Shown here: piece after piece, positions 33,165 to 41,515 of the stretch
Layout of the letters: the number at the start of each line of letters is the position of its first letter
Numbering within the stretch: the first letter of the stretch is position 1
Source of the DNA: Cupriavidus pauculus
Lineage (GTDB): Bacteria > Pseudomonadota > Gammaproteobacteria > Burkholderiales > Burkholderiaceae
Length of the DNA stretch: 46,088 bases
NCBI RefSeq assembly: GCF_002858765.1
Contig: NZ_PJRP01000029.1
Span: 1 to 46,088, forward strand
Direction of reading: 5' to 3'
The notes under the pieces: model-generated
Database searches by the model: none
The model's input: only the letters and a program-made list of their open reading frames with translations
Told to the model about the DNA's origin: nothing
Program-made: the position numbers and the translations under genes

Positions 33165-33995
33165 ATGCCGCGCAGCGACGCCAAAGCCACCGAACCCGTG
33201 ACCGACGCCGTCACCGAGGACGCCATCGAGACGCCCAGAAAGGAAGAACTGCTCGATTCCCTGACCAAGGGCCTGGCCCTGCTGCGTCTGTTCGCCGGCG
33301 GTACCGATCGCCTGACGATGCAGGACGTGGCCGAACAGCTAGATGTGACGCGGGCCGCGGCGCGCCGCCTGCTGCTGACCCTGGCGCACAACGGCTACGT
33401 GGCCCAGCAAGGCCGCCAGTTCGTGCTGACGCCCAAGGTCATGGACCTGGGCTATGCCTACTTTGCGTCGATGAACCTGCCGCAGCTTGCGCGCCCTTAT
33501 CTGCAGGCCCTGTGCGCCGAGGCGGGCGAAAGCTGTTCCATCGGCATGCTGGACCATGAGTCCGTCGTGCTGGTGGCGCGCGAGGAGCCCAACCAGTTGC
33601 TGCGCGTGGACATGGCGATTGGCCGCCGCATGCCGGCCTATGCGCACTCGCTGGGGCGCGTGCTGCTGGCCGGGCTGGACGACGACGCACTGGCCGCCTA
33701 CCTGGACCGTGCCGAACTGCGCAAGCTGACGCCCTTCACGATCAGCTCCCGCCCCGCGCTGGCACGCAAGCTGGAAGAAGTGCGCGCCGATGGCTACTGC
33801 ACGCTGGTCAGCGAACTGGTGGATGGTTTCGCAGGCATCTCGGTGCCGCTGACCGACCAGACCGGCAAGGTCGTGGCCGGTCTGGGCCTGAGCATGGTGC
33901 TGGGTAGCCGCGACCAGGCGTATCTGGAACAGCACTACCTGCCGCCGCTGCGCCACGCGGCCGCGCAGATCGAAACCATCCTGAAGGCGCGATAA
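33165..33995 (+). CDS. IclR family transcriptional regulator (PcaR/PobR type)
   Basis: A 276-residue regulator with an acidic N-terminal extension, an HTH_IclR domain at about 25-95 (LDSLTKGLALLRLFAGG...TMQDVAEQLDVTRAAARRLLLTLAHNGYV) and a GAF-like effector domain to the end (LDHESVVLVAREEP, PAYAHSLGRVLLAG, GFAGISVPLTDQTGKV). This subgroup typically controls aromatic or protocatechuate-type catabolism. It is divergent from the CoA-transferase gene, and palindromes lie between them. The start at MPRSDAK lacks a strong ribosome site. Confidence 0.92.
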   Translation: MPRSDAKATEPVTDAVTEDAIETPRKEELLDSLTKGLALLRLFAGGTDRLTMQDVAEQLDVTRAAARRLLLTLAHNGYVAQQGRQFVLTPKVMDLGYAYFASMNLPQLARPYLQALCAEAGESCSIGMLDHESVVLVAREEPNQLLRVDMAIGRRMPAYAHSLGRVLLAGLDDDALAAYLDRAELRKLTPFTISSRPALARKLEEVRADGYCTLVSELVDGFAGISVPLTDQTGKVVAGLGLSMVLGSRDQAYLEQHYLPPLRHAAAQIETILKAR

Positions 33996-34014
33996 GTGCC
34001 GGTCGGCCCCACAA

Positions 34015-34050
34015 GGAAAAAGCCCCGCTGGCCGGGGAGGTCGCGGGGCT
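34015..34050 (-). terminator. Minus-strand hairpin downstream of the GST operon
   Basis: AGCCCCGC pairs with GCGGGGCT; on the minus strand it is followed by TTTTTCC. It lies 160 bases past the GST stop, opposing iclR. The gap in between (34051-34207) holds nothing recognised. Confidence 0.6.
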
Positions 34051-34207
34051 GAAGTGGTAGCGGGGCAAGGATCCTGTCGCCCCGTTGCCTATCGTGATGC
34101 AACGCGACTAGCGCCACATCACCCGTTTGTGGGGGATTTGGTGGGGTATCGCACAGCAGACGGATGACTCGCCCAAACTTGTTCAGTCAACACATCACAT
34201 TTGACGT

Positions 34208-34816
34208 TCAGGCGTGCGGCAACGCCTGAAACGCCGGAAATGCGTCGACGGCCGCCGTGAATCCGGCCAGCGCCGGATGCGCCGCCGGCGCCAAGCGGCC
34301 CGGTAGCAACGCCTGCGTGAACGTCCAGACCACCGCCGCTGTCAGCCCCGCCTGATCGAGATCCTGCTCGGCCGATGGCACAGGCACGGCCTTTATCTCG
34401 GCCTCCAGCAGCGCGAACGCGCTGGCGCACTGGCCATCCACGCGCTCCACCCACGGCTGATGCACTTTCTCGGTGGGCCGCAGGTTGTGCTCGTACACGT
34501 GCTGCACCGCCTTCTCGCACGCCGCCAGCGCCAGGCCGACGATGCGCAGCGCACGCTGGCGGGCGGCCAGGTCCGTCGGCATCAGGCTGCGGCCGGCCAG
34601 TGCCTCCGCGTAGTCGATGATCAGCGTCGAATCCATCAGCACCATGTCGTTGTCGCACACCAGGCTCGGGGCCTTGACCACCGGATTGATCGCGCGAAAC
34701 TGGTCGAACGTGCGAAACACCGACACCTGCTCCAGCGCATAGGGCAGCCCCAGCAGCCGCAGCGTGATCGCGGCGCGGCGCACGTAGGGGGAATCGAGCA
34801 TGCCGATCAGTCTCAT
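34208..34816 (-). CDS. Glutathione S-transferase family protein
   Basis: A 202-residue GST. The thioredoxin-like N domain (MRLIGMLDSPYVRRAAITLRLLGLPYALEQVSVF, cis-Pro motif VKAPSLVCDN, then DSTLIIDYAE) is followed by an all-helical C domain. The Ser9-Pro10 pair after LD is where the catalytic Ser or Cys is usually found. The substrate is unknown. It begins 17 bases after the M50 protease stop, so it is likely the last gene of that operon. Confidence 0.88.
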   Translation of the reverse strand: MRLIGMLDSPYVRRAAITLRLLGLPYALEQVSVFRTFDQFRAINPVVKAPSLVCDNDMVLMDSTLIIDYAEALAGRSLMPTDLAARQRALRIVGLALAACEKAVQHVYEHNLRPTEKVHQPWVERVDGQCASAFALLEAEIKAVPVPSAEQDLDQAGLTAAVVWTFTQALLPGRLAPAAHPALAGFTAAVDAFPAFQALPHA

Positions 34817-34833
34817 GGAATTACCTTGTGGTG

Positions 34834-35559
34834 TCAGTTGGGAATGTGGGCGGCACCCAGCGACGTGTGCAGATCGTGCGTCATGATCGCCAGGAACGCG
34901 ACGAGCCCGAGATAGCAGAGCATATAGGTCAGCCGTGCCTCGGCGTCGATCGCATAGTACTGCCGATTCTCCGGCGCTTGCGGATCGTAGCGCCAGGCCT
35001 TCATGACCTGCGGCGCGGCAAGCAGGGCCACCAGCAGCAGGATGGGACTGGGCCGCACCAGAAAGAGTCCCACCAGCACCGGCACCCCCAGCAGCCAGAT
35101 GCGCGGCGACAGCACCGCCGTCACGCGCCCGCCATCGAACGGCGACAGCGGGATCAGGTTGAACAGGTTGATGAAGCACCCGGCATAGGCCAGCGCCAGC
35201 AGCAACTGGCTGTCGTAGGACCGCGCCAGCAGATAGCAGACCAGCGCGCCCACCGTACCCAGCACGGGACCGGCCAGGCCGACATAGGCCTCGGTCTCGA
35301 CATCGGCCGGCAACTGCTTGAGTTCCACCCACGCGCCCACGAACGGAATGAACGTCGGCAGGCCCACGTCGAGCCCGCGTTTGCGCGCGGCCAGGTAGTG
35401 GCCCATCTCGTGCACCAGGATCAGGCCGACAAAGCCGGTAGCGTAGCGCCAGCCGTAGATCCACGCATAGGCAACCAGCGACACCAGCATCGTGCCGCCG
35501 GTCGCCGCCAGCTTGCCGAGCTTCAGCCCACCGAACAGCAACAGCAGCAGCTTGGTCAT
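34834..35559 (-). CDS. Site-2 protease-like M50 membrane metalloprotease
   Basis: A 241-residue membrane protein with about six helices. The zinc site HEMGH lies at about 50-54 (LILVHEMGHYLAARKRGLDVG), and the second motif is SPFDGG in LIPLSPFDGGRV near 140, the family's (N/S)PDG equivalent. No PDZ domain is present, so it belongs to the compact group. Site-2 proteases cut transmembrane segments of anti-sigma factors and other membrane proteins. Its start overlaps the stop of the DUF2167 gene by four bases, making that protein the obvious candidate partner or substrate. Confidence 0.9.
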   Translation of the reverse strand: MTKLLLLLFGGLKLGKLAATGGTMLVSLVAYAWIYGWRYATGFVGLILVHEMGHYLAARKRGLDVGLPTFIPFVGAWVELKQLPADVETEAYVGLAGPVLGTVGALVCYLLARSYDSQLLLALAYAGCFINLFNLIPLSPFDGGRVTAVLSPRIWLLGVPVLVGLFLVRPSPILLLVALLAAPQVMKAWRYDPQAPENRQYYAIDAEARLTYMLCYLGLVAFLAIMTHDLHTSLGAAHIPN

Positions 35560-36464
35560 GCCTGGCTCTTGTTCTTCTTGAACCGGCGCGACACCGCGTA
35601 GCCGAATCCGGCCACCGCCACGCCAATCACCTTCGCGAACTTGGCCACGAACGCCGCGATGACCGCGAGCAGGCCCAGCTTCTTGGCAGCCACCCCGCCC
35701 ACCAGCGCCGCCAGCCCGTACTCGGCCACGCGGTCGGTACTGCCGTTGAAGTCGGCGTAGCGCTTGCCGTCGTCGAAATCCAGGTTCGCCAGCAGCTGCT
35801 GCACCTTGAGCTTGTCGGCTTCCACGTTCTGGCGGGGGGTGACCAGGTTCAGGCTGACATAGCCTTCGCGGCCCAGCGCGTAGGTGTTGTAGTTGACACC
35901 CTGTGGCGCATTGGCCGGCGCGCCACGCTCGCTCATGGCCATCGACCAGACCAGCCGATGCGTGGCGGCATCGTAGTGCGGGCGCTCGACCCAGCCCTGC
36001 AGATCCACCGCCGGGATGCCGCGCTTCTCGCGTTCGATATTGCCTTGGTCGGTGCCGTCCTTCAGCGACTTGAAAAGATCGTCGACATTCCAGTCGCGAG
36101 CGTCGTCGTCGCGGATGTAGCCGGACGGCTCGTACTTGGCGATCACCATCCAGTCGGCATCGCCCGTGGGCATCACCAGCCCCAGCAGCCGCTCGTCATT
36201 GCTGTTGCCCATCGCCCGTATCAGCTTGCCGGCGGCAGGCTGCGGGATGAACGCCTCGTGCGCAGGCACCTGCAGCGTTGCCTGGTCGCGCAGCTTGATG
36301 CTGACCGGCCCGGTCTGGGCCTTGTCGGACGCCTCGCGCCAGGCCTGCTCCAGTTCGGCCTTGCGATCGGCCGGCATCTGCGCCCACACTGGCAAAGCCA
36401 GGACGATGGCGGCAGCGCACGTGATCTTGCCGATCACCACGGCAAGCGGATGTCTGGTTTTCAT
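35556..36464 (-). CDS. DUF2167 membrane-anchored protein
   Basis: A 302-residue protein with a signal peptide (to about residue 29, ending in VWAQ), a periplasmic DUF2167 domain (LRDQATLQVPAHEAFIPQPAAGKLIRAMGN, DWMVIAKYEPSGYIRDDDARDWNVDDLF, GWVERPHYDAATHRLVWSMAM) and a C-terminal membrane segment of one or two helices (about 250-290) ending in a basic tail RRFKKNKSQA. The family function is unknown. It is the first gene of an operon with the M50 protease and GST, translationally coupled to the protease. Confidence 0.9.
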   Translation of the reverse strand: MKTRHPLAVVIGKITCAAAIVLALPVWAQMPADRKAELEQAWREASDKAQTGPVSIKLRDQATLQVPAHEAFIPQPAAGKLIRAMGNSNDERLLGLVMPTGDADWMVIAKYEPSGYIRDDDARDWNVDDLFKSLKDGTDQGNIEREKRGIPAVDLQGWVERPHYDAATHRLVWSMAMSERGAPANAPQGVNYNTYALGREGYVSLNLVTPRQNVEADKLKVQQLLANLDFDDGKRYADFNGSTDRVAEYGLAALVGGVAAKKLGLLAVIAAFVAKFAKVIGVAVAGFGYAVSRRFKKNKSQA

Positions 36465-36645
36465 GACCCTTCCCTGTTTTTTTAGCTGTCATCGCGGCCG
36501 TCTGTGTCGGCCGGCATCGAAGTCTATCGAGAAGACGTGTGATGCACTGGCCTGCGCAAGAGGGGTGTTGTTGCAGTGCATCGATCACATGAGACCGTCA
36601 CCGGTCGACCCGACGGCACATAATTGACCAATTCAATCATTTTTG

Positions 36646-36713
36646 TGACCGAACTGGTCAAGATTGATCGTTTGGCCTACACTTCGCCCCACGTTTGATC
36701 GATTCGATCAAAC
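36646..36713 (+). promoter_or_regulatory. Promoter and operator of the kdgT operon
   Basis: TGGTCA (36655-36660) and TACACT (36678-36683), 17 bases apart, form a plausible promoter. The -35 is overlapped by a TGACC-N5-GGTCA inverted repeat (36646-36660). Just past the start site is a perfect palindrome with ten-base arms GTTTGATCGA / TCGATCAAAC around a single T (36693-36713), well placed to block initiation. The downstream DeoR protein is the natural candidate repressor, but binding is inferred. Confidence 0.6.
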
Positions 36714-36762
36714 GCCTGCGCAAAACACACAGTTGCCGCACCCCACGCGGCAGGAGACGATG

Positions 36763-37746
36763 ATGCAGATTCATATCAAGCGCGCCATCGAGCGCGTGCC
36801 GGGCGGCATGATGATCGTGCCGTTGCTGATCGGTTCGCTGGTTGCAACGTTTGCCCCCGATGGTCCGAAGTTCTTTGGGTCGTTCACCAACGCCCTGTTC
36901 ACGGGCGCGCTGCCCATCCTGGCCGTGTTCTACGTCTGCATGGGCGCCAGCATCAGCGTCAAGGCCACCCCCTACATCGTCAAGAAAGGCGGCGTGCTGT
37001 TTGCCACCAAGGTTGGCACGGCCATCCTGCTGGGCGTGATCCTGGGTCACTTCCTTGGCGAGGCGCCGATCAGCGCCGGCATGTTCGCCGGCCTGTCCAC
37101 GCTGGCCGTGGTGGCGGCGATGAACGACACCAACGGCGGCCTGTACATGGCGCTGATGGGCCAGTACGGCAAGCCCGAAGACGTGGGCGCCTACACGATC
37201 ATGTCGCTGGAATCGGGTCCGTTCCTGACCATGGTCACGCTGGGCGTGGCGGGCCTGTCGGCCTTTCCGTGGCCGACGCTGGTCGGCAGCATCCTGCCGC
37301 TGATGCTGGGCATGATCCTGGGCAACCTGGACCGCGAGATGCGTGAATTCCTGAGCAAGGCCGTGCCGGTGATGATTCCGTTCTTCGCGCTGGCGCTGGG
37401 CGCCGGGCTGGACCTGCACAAGGTGTGGCAGGCCGGCATGCTGGGCCTGGGCCTGGGCGTTGCCGTGGTGGTGATCACCGGCTTCGCGCTCTACATCGCC
37501 GACCGCCTGAGCGGCGGCACCGGCGTGGCGGGCGTTGCCGCCGCCAGTACCGCAGGCAATGCCGCGGCCGTGCCCACGCTGGTAGCGGCGGCCAACCCGG
37601 CCTACACCGAGGCCGCCAAGCACGCCACGATCCTGGTGGCGGCCTGCGTGGTGGTGACCTCCGTGCTGACCCCGCTGCTGACCGCCTTCGTGGCGCGCCG
37701 CGTGGCGCAGAAGTCCAACGCCGCCATGGCCAGGACCGCCGCATGA
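36763..37746 (+). CDS. kdgT: KdgT-type 2-keto-3-deoxygluconate/acid sugar permease
   Basis: A 327-residue inner-membrane symporter with about ten helices, of the KdgT family (MQIHIKRAIERVPGGMMIVPLLIGSLVATFAP, ALPILAVFYVCMGASI, NDTNGGLYMALMGQYG, GVAAASTAGNAAAVP). Its classical substrate is 2-keto-3-deoxygluconate, but here it is coupled to a four-carbon acid sugar kinase, so the cargo is more likely D-threonate or D-erythronate. Two ATGs in tandem precede QIHIK; the second has better spacing from AGGAG. Its stop overlaps the kinase start. Confidence 0.92.
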   Translation: MQIHIKRAIERVPGGMMIVPLLIGSLVATFAPDGPKFFGSFTNALFTGALPILAVFYVCMGASISVKATPYIVKKGGVLFATKVGTAILLGVILGHFLGEAPISAGMFAGLSTLAVVAAMNDTNGGLYMALMGQYGKPEDVGAYTIMSLESGPFLTMVTLGVAGLSAFPWPTLVGSILPLMLGMILGNLDREMREFLSKAVPVMIPFFALALGAGLDLHKVWQAGMLGLGLGVAVVVITGFALYIADRLSGGTGVAGVAAASTAGNAAAVPTLVAAANPAYTEAAKHATILVAACVVVTSVLTPLLTAFVARRVAQKSNAAMARTAA

Positions 37747-38963
37747 GCTGGCTCATCATCGCCGACGACCTGTCCGGCGCGGCAGACTGTGCGATCGGCT
37801 TTGCCGCGCATGGCGCGCGCACGGTGGTGACGCTGGATGCAGCGGCAGCCGCGGAAGTCGGCGGTGCCGATGTGGTGGCCGCCGACGTCGACAGCCGCCG
37901 CCTGGCGCCGGCCGACGCCGCGGCACGCAATCTCGAAGCCTGGCGCTGCGGCACTGCCGCGCACCGCCGGCTCTACAAGAAGATCGATTCCACCCTGCGC
38001 GGCAACTGGGCCGCCGAAACGGCCGCGCTGCAGCCGGTGGCCGGCCTGGCCATCGTCGCCCCGGCCTTCCCGGCCATGGGCCGCATCACGCGCGACGGCC
38101 GGATGTTCGTGAACGGCCAGCCGCTTGAAGACACCGACATCTGGCACCTGGAAGGCCTGAGCGGCCCCGCCGACATGGTGGCGCTGCTCGAAGCCCAGGG
38201 CCTGCGCACCGCGCGCATTTCGCTGTACACGCTGCACGCCGGCATGGCCGCCGTGCAGTCGCAACTGGAAACCTGGCAGGCCGAGGGCTATCACGCCGTG
38301 GTCTGCGACGCCGAAATCGAAGCCGACCTGCTCACGCTGGCCCAGGCGTCCATCGACCTGGCCACGCCGGTGTTCTGGGTGGGCTCGGGCGGCCTGGCAC
38401 GCGCGCTGTCGACGGCGGCACCCGTGCGTGGCGTGGAAGCCCCGACCACAGCGCCCCGCCACGAAGGCCCGGTGCTGACGCTGGTGGGCAGCATGTCCGG
38501 CGTGTCGGGCCGGCAGGCCACGTACCTTTGCGAGCAGGCCGGCATCGACGCGCTGGTGGTGCCGCCGCAGGCGCTGCGCGACGGCGCGCATCACGCGGCA
38601 TGGATCGCGTCGCAGCAGTCGATTGCCGAATGCCTGAAAGACGGCCGCGACCTGCTGGTCAGCATCGGCCGCGACGACGCATTCGACCCGGCCGAAGGGC
38701 CGCAGTTGTCCACTGCGCTGGCCAAGCTGGTATTGCCCTACTTTGCGCACGTCGGCGGCCTGATCGCCACCGGCGGCGAAACCGCACGTGCGATGCTGGC
38801 GGCTGCCAGCATCGGCGCCCTCACGCTGAAGCGCGAGGTGGAAGCCGGCGTGCCGCTATCCGAAACCCTCACGGGCCCCACGCGCCGCATCGCCACCAAG
38901 GCGGGCGCGTTCGGCACCGACGCCGCGCTATGGCTTGCCTGGCAAGCCATGCGCCAAGACTGA
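37743..38963 (+). CDS. dtnK: Four-carbon acid sugar kinase (DUF1537, DtnK-like)
   Basis: A 406-residue kinase of the former DUF1537 family. Substrate-binding motifs at the N terminus are LIIADDLSGAADCAIGFA and YKKIDSTLRGNWAAE; the nucleotide site is in the C half (LTLVGSMSGVSGRQ, LIATGGETARAML and AGAFG). Family members phosphorylate D-threonate, L-threonate, D-erythronate or 3-oxo-tetronate at O4. Pairing with a PdxA2-type dehydrogenase is the arrangement described for D-threonate (DtnK) in Cupriavidus and for D-erythronate elsewhere, so D-threonate is preferred here by inference. Confidence 0.9.
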   Translation: MSWLIIADDLSGAADCAIGFAAHGARTVVTLDAAAAAEVGGADVVAADVDSRRLAPADAAARNLEAWRCGTAAHRRLYKKIDSTLRGNWAAETAALQPVAGLAIVAPAFPAMGRITRDGRMFVNGQPLEDTDIWHLEGLSGPADMVALLEAQGLRTARISLYTLHAGMAAVQSQLETWQAEGYHAVVCDAEIEADLLTLAQASIDLATPVFWVGSGGLARALSTAAPVRGVEAPTTAPRHEGPVLTLVGSMSGVSGRQATYLCEQAGIDALVVPPQALRDGAHHAAWIASQQSIAECLKDGRDLLVSIGRDDAFDPAEGPQLSTALAKLVLPYFAHVGGLIATGGETARAMLAAASIGALTLKREVEAGVPLSETLTGPTRRIATKAGAFGTDAALWLAWQAMRQD

Positions 38964-38990
38964 TTTCCCCACCAAACGGGACATGGACAA

Positions 38991-39992
38991 ATGAGCGACT
39001 ACATTCCGGTTATCGGCATCACGATGGGTGATGCCACGGGCATTGGCCCCGAAGTCATCGTCAAGAGCCTGGCGCACGAAAGCGTCTACGCCCAGTGCCG
39101 CCCGCTGGTCATCGGCGACGCGCGCCGGCTGGAACAGGCCGGCCGCCTGGTCAACTCGACGCTCAAGATCCGCGCCATTGCATCGCCTGCGGAAGCCCGC
39201 TTCGAGCTGGGCACGATCGATTGCATCGACCTGGGCCTGATCCCGGAAGACCTGCCCTTCGGCAAGCTGTCGGCCGTGGCCGGCGACGCCGCGTTCCGCT
39301 ACATCGAGCGCGCCGTGCAACTGACGCAGCAGGAAACGATCGACGCCATCTGCACCGCGCCGCTGAACAAGGAAGCGCTGCACGCCGGCGGCCACAAGTT
39401 CCCGGGCCATACCGAGATGCTGGCGCACCTGACCGGAACGCCCGAGGTATCGATGATGCTGGTGGCGCCGAAGCTGCGCGTGATCCACGTGACCACCCAC
39501 ATCGGCCTGATGGACGCCATCCGCAAGATCGAGCCGGGCCTGGTGCAGCGCACGATCGACCGCGGCAACACCACGCTCAAGCGCGCCGGCATTGCCGCGC
39601 CGCGCATTGGCGTGTGCGGCATCAACCCGCACGCCGGCGAGAACGGCCTGTTCGGCCAGGGCGAGGAAGAACAGAAGATCATCCCGGCCGTGGAGGCCCT
39701 GCGCGCGCAGGGCGTGGATGTGGAAGGCCCGCTGCCGGCCGATACGCTGTTCTATCGCGCCGGCCGGGGCGACTTCGACCTGGTGGTGGCGATGTACCAC
39801 GACCAGGGCCATGGCCCCGTGAAGGTGCTGGGTCTGGAAGCCGGCGTGAACATCACCGTCGGCCTGCCGGTCATCCGCACGTCGGTCGACCACGGCACCG
39901 CGTTCGACATCGCCGGCAAGGGCATCGCCGACGAGCGCAGCCTGCTGGAAGCCCTGCGCCAGGGCGCGGAACTGGCCACACGGCGCGCCTGA
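38991..39992 (+). CDS. pdxA2: 4-phospho-D-threonate/erythronate dehydrogenase PdxA2
   Basis: A 333-residue PdxA-family enzyme. The three metal-binding histidines are in KFPGHTEML, VTTHIGLMD and YHDQGHGPVK; ITMGDATGIGPEV and CTAPLNKEALHAGG are further family marks. PdxA2 oxidises and decarboxylates 4-phospho-D-threonate (or erythronate) to dihydroxyacetone phosphate, which enters glycolysis. It is not the pyridoxine-synthesis PdxA, as shown by its operon: it starts 27 bases after the kinase. GGACA serves as ribosome site. Confidence 0.92.
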   Translation: MSDYIPVIGITMGDATGIGPEVIVKSLAHESVYAQCRPLVIGDARRLEQAGRLVNSTLKIRAIASPAEARFELGTIDCIDLGLIPEDLPFGKLSAVAGDAAFRYIERAVQLTQQETIDAICTAPLNKEALHAGGHKFPGHTEMLAHLTGTPEVSMMLVAPKLRVIHVTTHIGLMDAIRKIEPGLVQRTIDRGNTTLKRAGIAAPRIGVCGINPHAGENGLFGQGEEEQKIIPAVEALRAQGVDVEGPLPADTLFYRAGRGDFDLVVAMYHDQGHGPVKVLGLEAGVNITVGLPVIRTSVDHGTAFDIAGKGIADERSLLEALRQGAELATRRA

Positions 39993-40056
39993 TCGCGTCT
40001 GGTCGCGCCCGGTCGCCGGGGCGCGCATCTGACCGCGCCTGCACTGCTGTAAGATC

Positions 40057-40083
40057 GGGGATCGTTTTTTGATCCCCTTTTTC
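40057..40083 (+). terminator. Terminator between pdxA2 and the DeoR gene
   Basis: A GGGGATC / GATCCCC stem with a seven-base loop and a T6 tail. It ends 11 bases before the next ATG, so read-through could still supply the regulator. Confidence 0.85.
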
Positions 40084-40094
40084 TTGTCTCCGTC

Positions 40095-40871
40095 ATGAAA
40101 GCCGCCGACCGCCGCCGCGCCATCCTCGAACTCGTGCTTGCGGGTGAGGACGCCAACGTCGACCGCCTGACCGCCAGCCTTGGCGTGTCCGAGGCCACCG
40201 TGCGCCGCGACCTGACCGCGCTGGCGCGCGAAGGCCGCATCGTGCGCACCTATGGCGGCGCCGCCGCACTGATGCAGGTGGGCGGGCACGAACCCGAGGC
40301 ATCGCTCGAGGAACGCAAGGCCCTGCAGCGCGACCAGAAGGAAGCCATCGCGCGCCTGGCGGCAAGCTTCGTGCAGGACGGCGATGCGGTGCTGCTGGAC
40401 AGCGGCACCACCGCCGCCGCGCTGGCCCGCCTGCTGGCCGCGCGCGAAGACCTGCACGTCTACACCACGAACCTGCTGGCCGTGACCGCGCTGGCGGGCC
40501 TGCCCAGAATTCGCGTTACGCTGATCGGCGGCGATGTACGCCCGTCGAGCATGGGCACGTTCGGGCCGCTGGCGCAGGTGGCGCTGTCACGCATCAGCGT
40601 CGACAAGGCGTTCCTGGGTGCCGACGGGGTGGTGGCCGGCGTGGGCCTGTGCGAAGCCAGCGCGGAGCAGGCCTACCTGAAGGAATGCATCATCCGCCAG
40701 GCCGCCGACATCTTCGTGCTGGTCGATTCCACCAAGCTAGGGCGCGCCCGCCAGCAGCACTGGACCCCGCTGGAGCGTGCCTGGACGCTGGTCACCGACG
40801 CCGAGGCCACGCCGGCCCAGCTTGAACCGTTTCACGCGCTTAAGCAGGTGAAGGTGGCGGTGGCCAGCTAA
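40095..40871 (+). CDS. DeoR/GlpR family transcriptional regulator
   Basis: A 258-residue repressor. The HTH_DeoR domain is at residues 5-60 (RRRAILELVLAGEDANVDRLTASLGVSEATVRRDLTALAREGRIVRTYGGA). The sugar-phosphate sensing domain has LLDSGTTAAALARLL, VTLIGGDVRPSSMGTFGP, FLGADGV and FVLVDSTKLG. It follows the kdgT-dtnK-pdxA2 genes and is likely to sense a phosphorylated acid sugar and repress the operon through the palindrome upstream of kdgT. Confidence 0.92.
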   Translation: MKAADRRRAILELVLAGEDANVDRLTASLGVSEATVRRDLTALAREGRIVRTYGGAAALMQVGGHEPEASLEERKALQRDQKEAIARLAASFVQDGDAVLLDSGTTAAALARLLAAREDLHVYTTNLLAVTALAGLPRIRVTLIGGDVRPSSMGTFGPLAQVALSRISVDKAFLGADGVVAGVGLCEASAEQAYLKECIIRQAADIFVLVDSTKLGRARQQHWTPLERAWTLVTDAEATPAQLEPFHALKQVKVAVAS

Positions 40872-40878
40872 CCAGCAA

Positions 40879-40907
40879 GCCCCTCTCCCGGCGCACGGCA
40901 GAGGGGC
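40879..40907. terminator. Hairpin between convergent DeoR and two-repeat protein genes
   Basis: GCCCCTCT pairs with AGAGGGGC around a 13-base loop. No clear T tract follows on either strand. Confidence 0.5.
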
Positions 40908-40918
40908 CCTGCCCAGCC

Positions 40919-41515
40919 TTACCCGTGCACGCGGCCGTTGTGCTTGTCCCGATAGATCTTGCCGCTGGCATGGCTCTCCGCACGCGACACGGCGGCCTGC
41001 TCGCCGGCGCCCACATGGCCGTTGCGGCCGGCGCGGGCTTCCGTGCGGTCCACATGCGCTTCACCCCGTTCCAGTTGCGCGGTCTCCCGATTGGTCAGCG
41101 CGCCGCTCTGCACGCCATTGCGGATTCGCGTTTCCTGCTGGACATTGCGCTGGACGTCGGCCTGCATCCGTTGCGACGACACACTGTTCGGATTGCCGAG
41201 CGCACCATTGTGGGTGTCGTGTGCAATGTCCTGGCTCAGACGGTTCTGCGCGTTCTGGATGCGCGCCTGCTCTTGCGGCGACACGCGGCCGCTGCGCTCC
41301 GCGTTGGCCTGCATGCGATCCACGCGCGCCTCCTGCTTTTCCAGGCCCGCCGCCTCGTGCGTGGTCAGGGCCCCCGATTGCAGGCCGCTCTCGATCCGTT
41401 GCTGCTGATTGATGTCCCGCTGCGTGTCATGGATGACCGCGCCAGTCTGTGCGCTGGCGATACCGGAAAATGCCGCGACGAACAGCCCGGCGAGCAAGAC
41501 GGAATGGCGCTTCAT
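40919..41515 (-). CDS. Secreted protein with two tandem ~65-residue repeats
   Basis: A 198-residue protein of no recognised family. Residues 1-23 are a signal peptide (VLLAGLFVAAFSGIASAQ). Two copies of one helical, charged repeat follow: the first from QQQRIESGLQSGALTTHEAAGLEKQEARVD to DIAHDTHNG, the second from QETRIRNGVQSGALTNRETAQLERGEAHVD to YRDKHNG. Repeats carry QSGALT...E...LE..EA.VDR and end in D(T/K)HNG. The pattern suggests a periplasmic helical or coiled-coil protein, possibly stress-related or ion-binding, without proof. A strong GGAGGA site precedes the ATG. Nothing in the context indicates its job; it lies between the DeoR gene and apbE. Confidence 0.82.
   Translation of the reverse strand: MKRHSVLLAGLFVAAFSGIASAQTGAVIHDTQRDINQQQRIESGLQSGALTTHEAAGLEKQEARVDRMQANAERSGRVSPQEQARIQNAQNRLSQDIAHDTHNGALGNPNSVSSQRMQADVQRNVQQETRIRNGVQSGALTNRETAQLERGEAHVDRTEARAGRNGHVGAGEQAAVSRAESHASGKIYRDKHNGRVHG

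Noticed and set aside
34119..34207. GTGGGGGATTTGGTGGGGTA as a possible phage attachment-site remnant after iclR
   Set aside because: No tRNA, integrase or matching second copy is in the window.
38991..39992. PdxA of pyridoxal phosphate synthesis
   Set aside because: The operon with a DUF1537 kinase and KdgT indicates the catabolic PdxA2 type; no other vitamin B6 gene is nearby.
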